DNA of 5,913 nucleotides from an uncultured Eubacteriales bacterium (GTDB lineage Bacteria > Bacillota > Clostridia > Oscillospirales > CAG-272). The stretch's first letter is position 1, and the number at the start of each line of letters is the position of its first letter. The stretch is taken from contig URMC01000092.1 in NCBI GenBank assembly GCA_900548735.1, forward strand, positions 1-5,913, read 5' to 3'. Shown in pieces: positions 4,550 through 5,913 of this stretch. Both the position numbers and the translations under genes were made by a program. The notes under the pieces were generated by a model. That model worked only from the letters and a program-made list of their open reading frames with translations, was not told where the DNA came from and made no database searches.

Positions 4550-5746
4550 ATGAACTCTCTTCGGGAATTATATAAAATCGGAAAAGGACCGTCCAGCTCT
4601 CATACGATAGGACCCGAACGCATTGCCGAATACACGCTACGCCGTTTCGGCGCGCGGCGGTACACGGTGGAGCTGTTCGGGTCTTTGGCGATGACCGGGA
4701 AGGGGCACGGAACCGACCGGGTGTTGCGCGAGGTGCTGGGGGAGGAGACGGAGATTCTGTTCAACACCACGGAAACGAATCTGCCGCACCCGAATTTTCT
4801 GCGCATTTACGCCACGGAAAACGGGGAGCGGCGGGAGCTGCTTTCCGCCACCAGCATCGGGGGCGGGAGCGTGATCGTGGACGGCGAAGTGCCGAATGAC
4901 GGCGGCGAGGTGTACCCGGAGCGCAACTTTGCCGAGATCCGCCGTTTCTGCGAAAAAGAGGGGCTGGATCTGCCGGGTTATGTGCGGCACTATGAGCCGG
5001 ATGTCTTTTTGCACCTGGAAACGGTGTGGAACACCATGCGTGAGTGCGTGGTGCGCGGCTTGCGCCGCGGCGGCGTATTGCCGGGCGGGTTGGAACTTGC
5101 CCGCAAAGCGCGGGCGCTGTATGGAGAAAACACGAAATTTGAGCCGGCAATCATGCACGAAAACCGTCGTATTTCGGCATACGCCCTGGCAGTGGCGGAG
5201 GAGAACGCCGACAACGGCGTGGTGGTCACGGCGCCGACCTGCGGCTCCGCCGGGATTGTGCCCGCGGTGCTGTATTATATGTATCACGACTGCGGCGTGG
5301 GCAAAGGGGAAATCCTTGATGCGCTTGCCGTGGCGGGCGTAATCGGCAATGTGGTGAAGCAGAACGCTTCCATCAGCGGCGCGGAGTGCGGCTGTCAGGC
5401 GGAGGTGGGGGCCGCCTGCTCCATGGCGGCGGCAGCGCTGGCACAACTGTACGAATTGGGGATTGCGGGTGTGGAATGTTCCGCCGAGATTGCGTTGGAG
5501 CACAACTTAGGATTGACCTGCGACCCGGTGCTGGGGCTGGTGCAGATTCCGTGTATTGAGCGCAACGCCATGGGCGGGATTAAAGCGTTTAACGCCGTGA
5601 TGCTTTCCAAATCGCTGGAAAACAAGCACAAAGTGTCGTTTGACCAGATTGTGGAAGTGATGTACCGTACGGGCAAGGATATGAATTCCGGCTATCGGGA
5701 AACCGCCACCGGCGGTCTTGCCAAAATTTACGGCGCGGGGGAGTGA
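4550..5746 (+). CDS. sdaA: L-serine ammonia-lyase (L-serine dehydratase), iron-sulfur dependent, single chain
   Basis: The 398-residue protein starts at ATG 4550, four bases after AAAGGGG, and ends in TGA. It should deaminate L-serine to pyruvate and ammonia in the cytoplasm with an oxygen-labile [4Fe-4S] cluster. The beta-domain comes first: GKGPSSSHTIGP (11-22), SLAMTGKGHGTD (45-56) and SIGGGSVIVDGE (102-113). The alpha-domain follows: VTAPTCGSAGIVPA (226-239), SGAECGCQAEVGAA (276-289), GLTCDPVLGLVQIPCIERNA (321-340), and a GYRETATGGLA tail (381-391). Cys282, Cys324 and Cys335 are the likely cluster ligands by family pattern. At 398 residues it is shorter than single-chain E. coli-type enzymes (about 454), mostly through a shorter stretch between the TGKGH and SIGGG motifs. 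It ends GAGE, without the near-terminal Cys found in some single-chain relatives. It stands alone, divergent from the M28 lipoprotein gene, with its own promoter and leader hairpin. Confidence 0.95.
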   Translation: MNSLRELYKIGKGPSSSHTIGPERIAEYTLRRFGARRYTVELFGSLAMTGKGHGTDRVLREVLGEETEILFNTTETNLPHPNFLRIYATENGERRELLSATSIGGGSVIVDGEVPNDGGEVYPERNFAEIRRFCEKEGLDLPGYVRHYEPDVFLHLETVWNTMRECVVRGLRRGGVLPGGLELARKARALYGENTKFEPAIMHENRRISAYALAVAEENADNGVVVTAPTCGSAGIVPAVLYYMYHDCGVGKGEILDALAVAGVIGNVVKQNASISGAECGCQAEVGAACSMAAAALAQLYELGIAGVECSAEIALEHNLGLTCDPVLGLVQIPCIERNAMGGIKAFNAVMLSKSLENKHKVSFDQIVEVMYRTGKDMNSGYRETATGGLAKIYGAGE

Positions 5747-5750
5747 ACGT

Positions 5751-5913
5751 GGGGGCGGCACCTGCGCCGCCTGCGGCGGGGGCACCTGCGGTGCGGCTTG
5801 CAGGCTGGTGCGCTACTTTGGGCGTACACACCCAAGGTTCGGCGGCAGTCGCCGAAAAGTTTTTGCGGCGCGCCTGCGGCGGGGCTTTCAGGCTGACGCG
5901 TTACTTTGGGTGC
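5751..5913. repeat. GC-rich palindromic interspersed repeat region, two diverged copies
   Basis: Two copies of a composite unit lie after the serine dehydratase gene. A 14-base block CGCCTGCGGCGGGG is identical at 5768-5781 and 5871-5884. A 30-base core beginning GGCTT and ending in TACTTTGGGYG matches at 25 of 30 positions between 5795-5824 and 5883-5912. The first copy carries extra bases including the small palindrome GCACC-TGC-GGTGC (5782-5794). Overlapping hairpins also occur at 5755-5770 and 5766-5777. The second copy runs into the right edge. No convincing coding frame is seen, and it looks like a noncoding interspersed element. Confidence 0.65.
5838..5864 (+). terminator. Probable intrinsic terminator of the serine dehydratase gene
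   Basis: TTCGGCG (5838-5844) and CGCCGAA (5850-5856) form a perfect 7-bp stem with a 5-base loop, followed by AAG and five T residues (5860-5864). It is the only hairpin with a T-run after the plus-strand stop at 5746, 91 bases downstream. It lies between the two repeat copies and may be part of the repeat unit. The three bases between stem and T-run make it less than ideal. Confidence 0.5.

Noticed and set aside
4637..5503. 288-codon minus-strand open frame
   Set aside because: It is antisense to the serine dehydratase gene, with low-complexity His/Arg/Ala-rich content typical of a shadow frame.
5751..5913. CRISPR array
   Set aside because: Only two diverged, unequal copies with no constant spacer length, and internal palindromes unlike a repeat-spacer pattern.

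Overview
The window looks like the chromosome of a Gram-positive anaerobe of the class Clostridia, probably a GC-moderate gut member of the Oscillospiraceae/Ruminococcaceae kind. This is inferred from strong AAGGAG-type ribosome binding sites, near-consensus sigma-A promoters, intrinsic terminators with U-tracts, a lipobox lipoprotein, and a single-chain iron-sulfur L-serine dehydratase. No phylogenetic marker is present, so the taxon is a guess.

Layout from left to right. (1) Bases 1-1058, minus strand: the N-terminal 352 codons of an FAD-dependent oxidoreductase that runs off the left edge, with its own promoter (1097-1125). (2) Bases 1132-2663, minus strand: an AT-richer transcription unit. 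It has a strong promoter (2634-2663), then the decayed gene of a secreted glutamyl-endopeptidase (V8-like) serine protease (1765-2597), then an apparently intact 178-residue membrane-anchored protein (1211-1747), and ends in an intrinsic terminator. The protease remnant has no start codon behind its ribosome binding site, an in-frame TGA, a frame change, and no catalytic-histidine segment, although the Asp and Ser motifs survive. (3) Bases 2763-4330, minus strand: a 489-residue lipoprotein with a coiled-coil stalk and a complete family M28 zinc peptidase domain. It is driven by a perfect TTGACA-17-TATAAT promoter and closed by a terminator almost identical to the one at 1132-1160. (4) Bases 4477-5746, plus strand: a divergently transcribed L-serine dehydratase with its own promoter and a perfect 8-bp hairpin at the start of its leader. 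(5) Bases 5751-5913: a GC-rich, palindrome-rich tail with two diverged copies of a repeat flanking a probable terminator. It looks like an interspersed noncoding repeat.

Functionally these are independent transcription units rather than one pathway. The secreted proteases (one dead, one intact) and the serine dehydratase would fit an organism that digests external protein or peptides and ferments amino acids, but that link is inference. I see no phage, CRISPR, tRNA, rRNA or transposase gene. The most notable signals are the freshly decayed protease whose promoter and downstream partner gene survive, the twin terminators, the duplicated coiled-coil stalk, the serine dehydratase leader hairpin, and the right-edge repeat.
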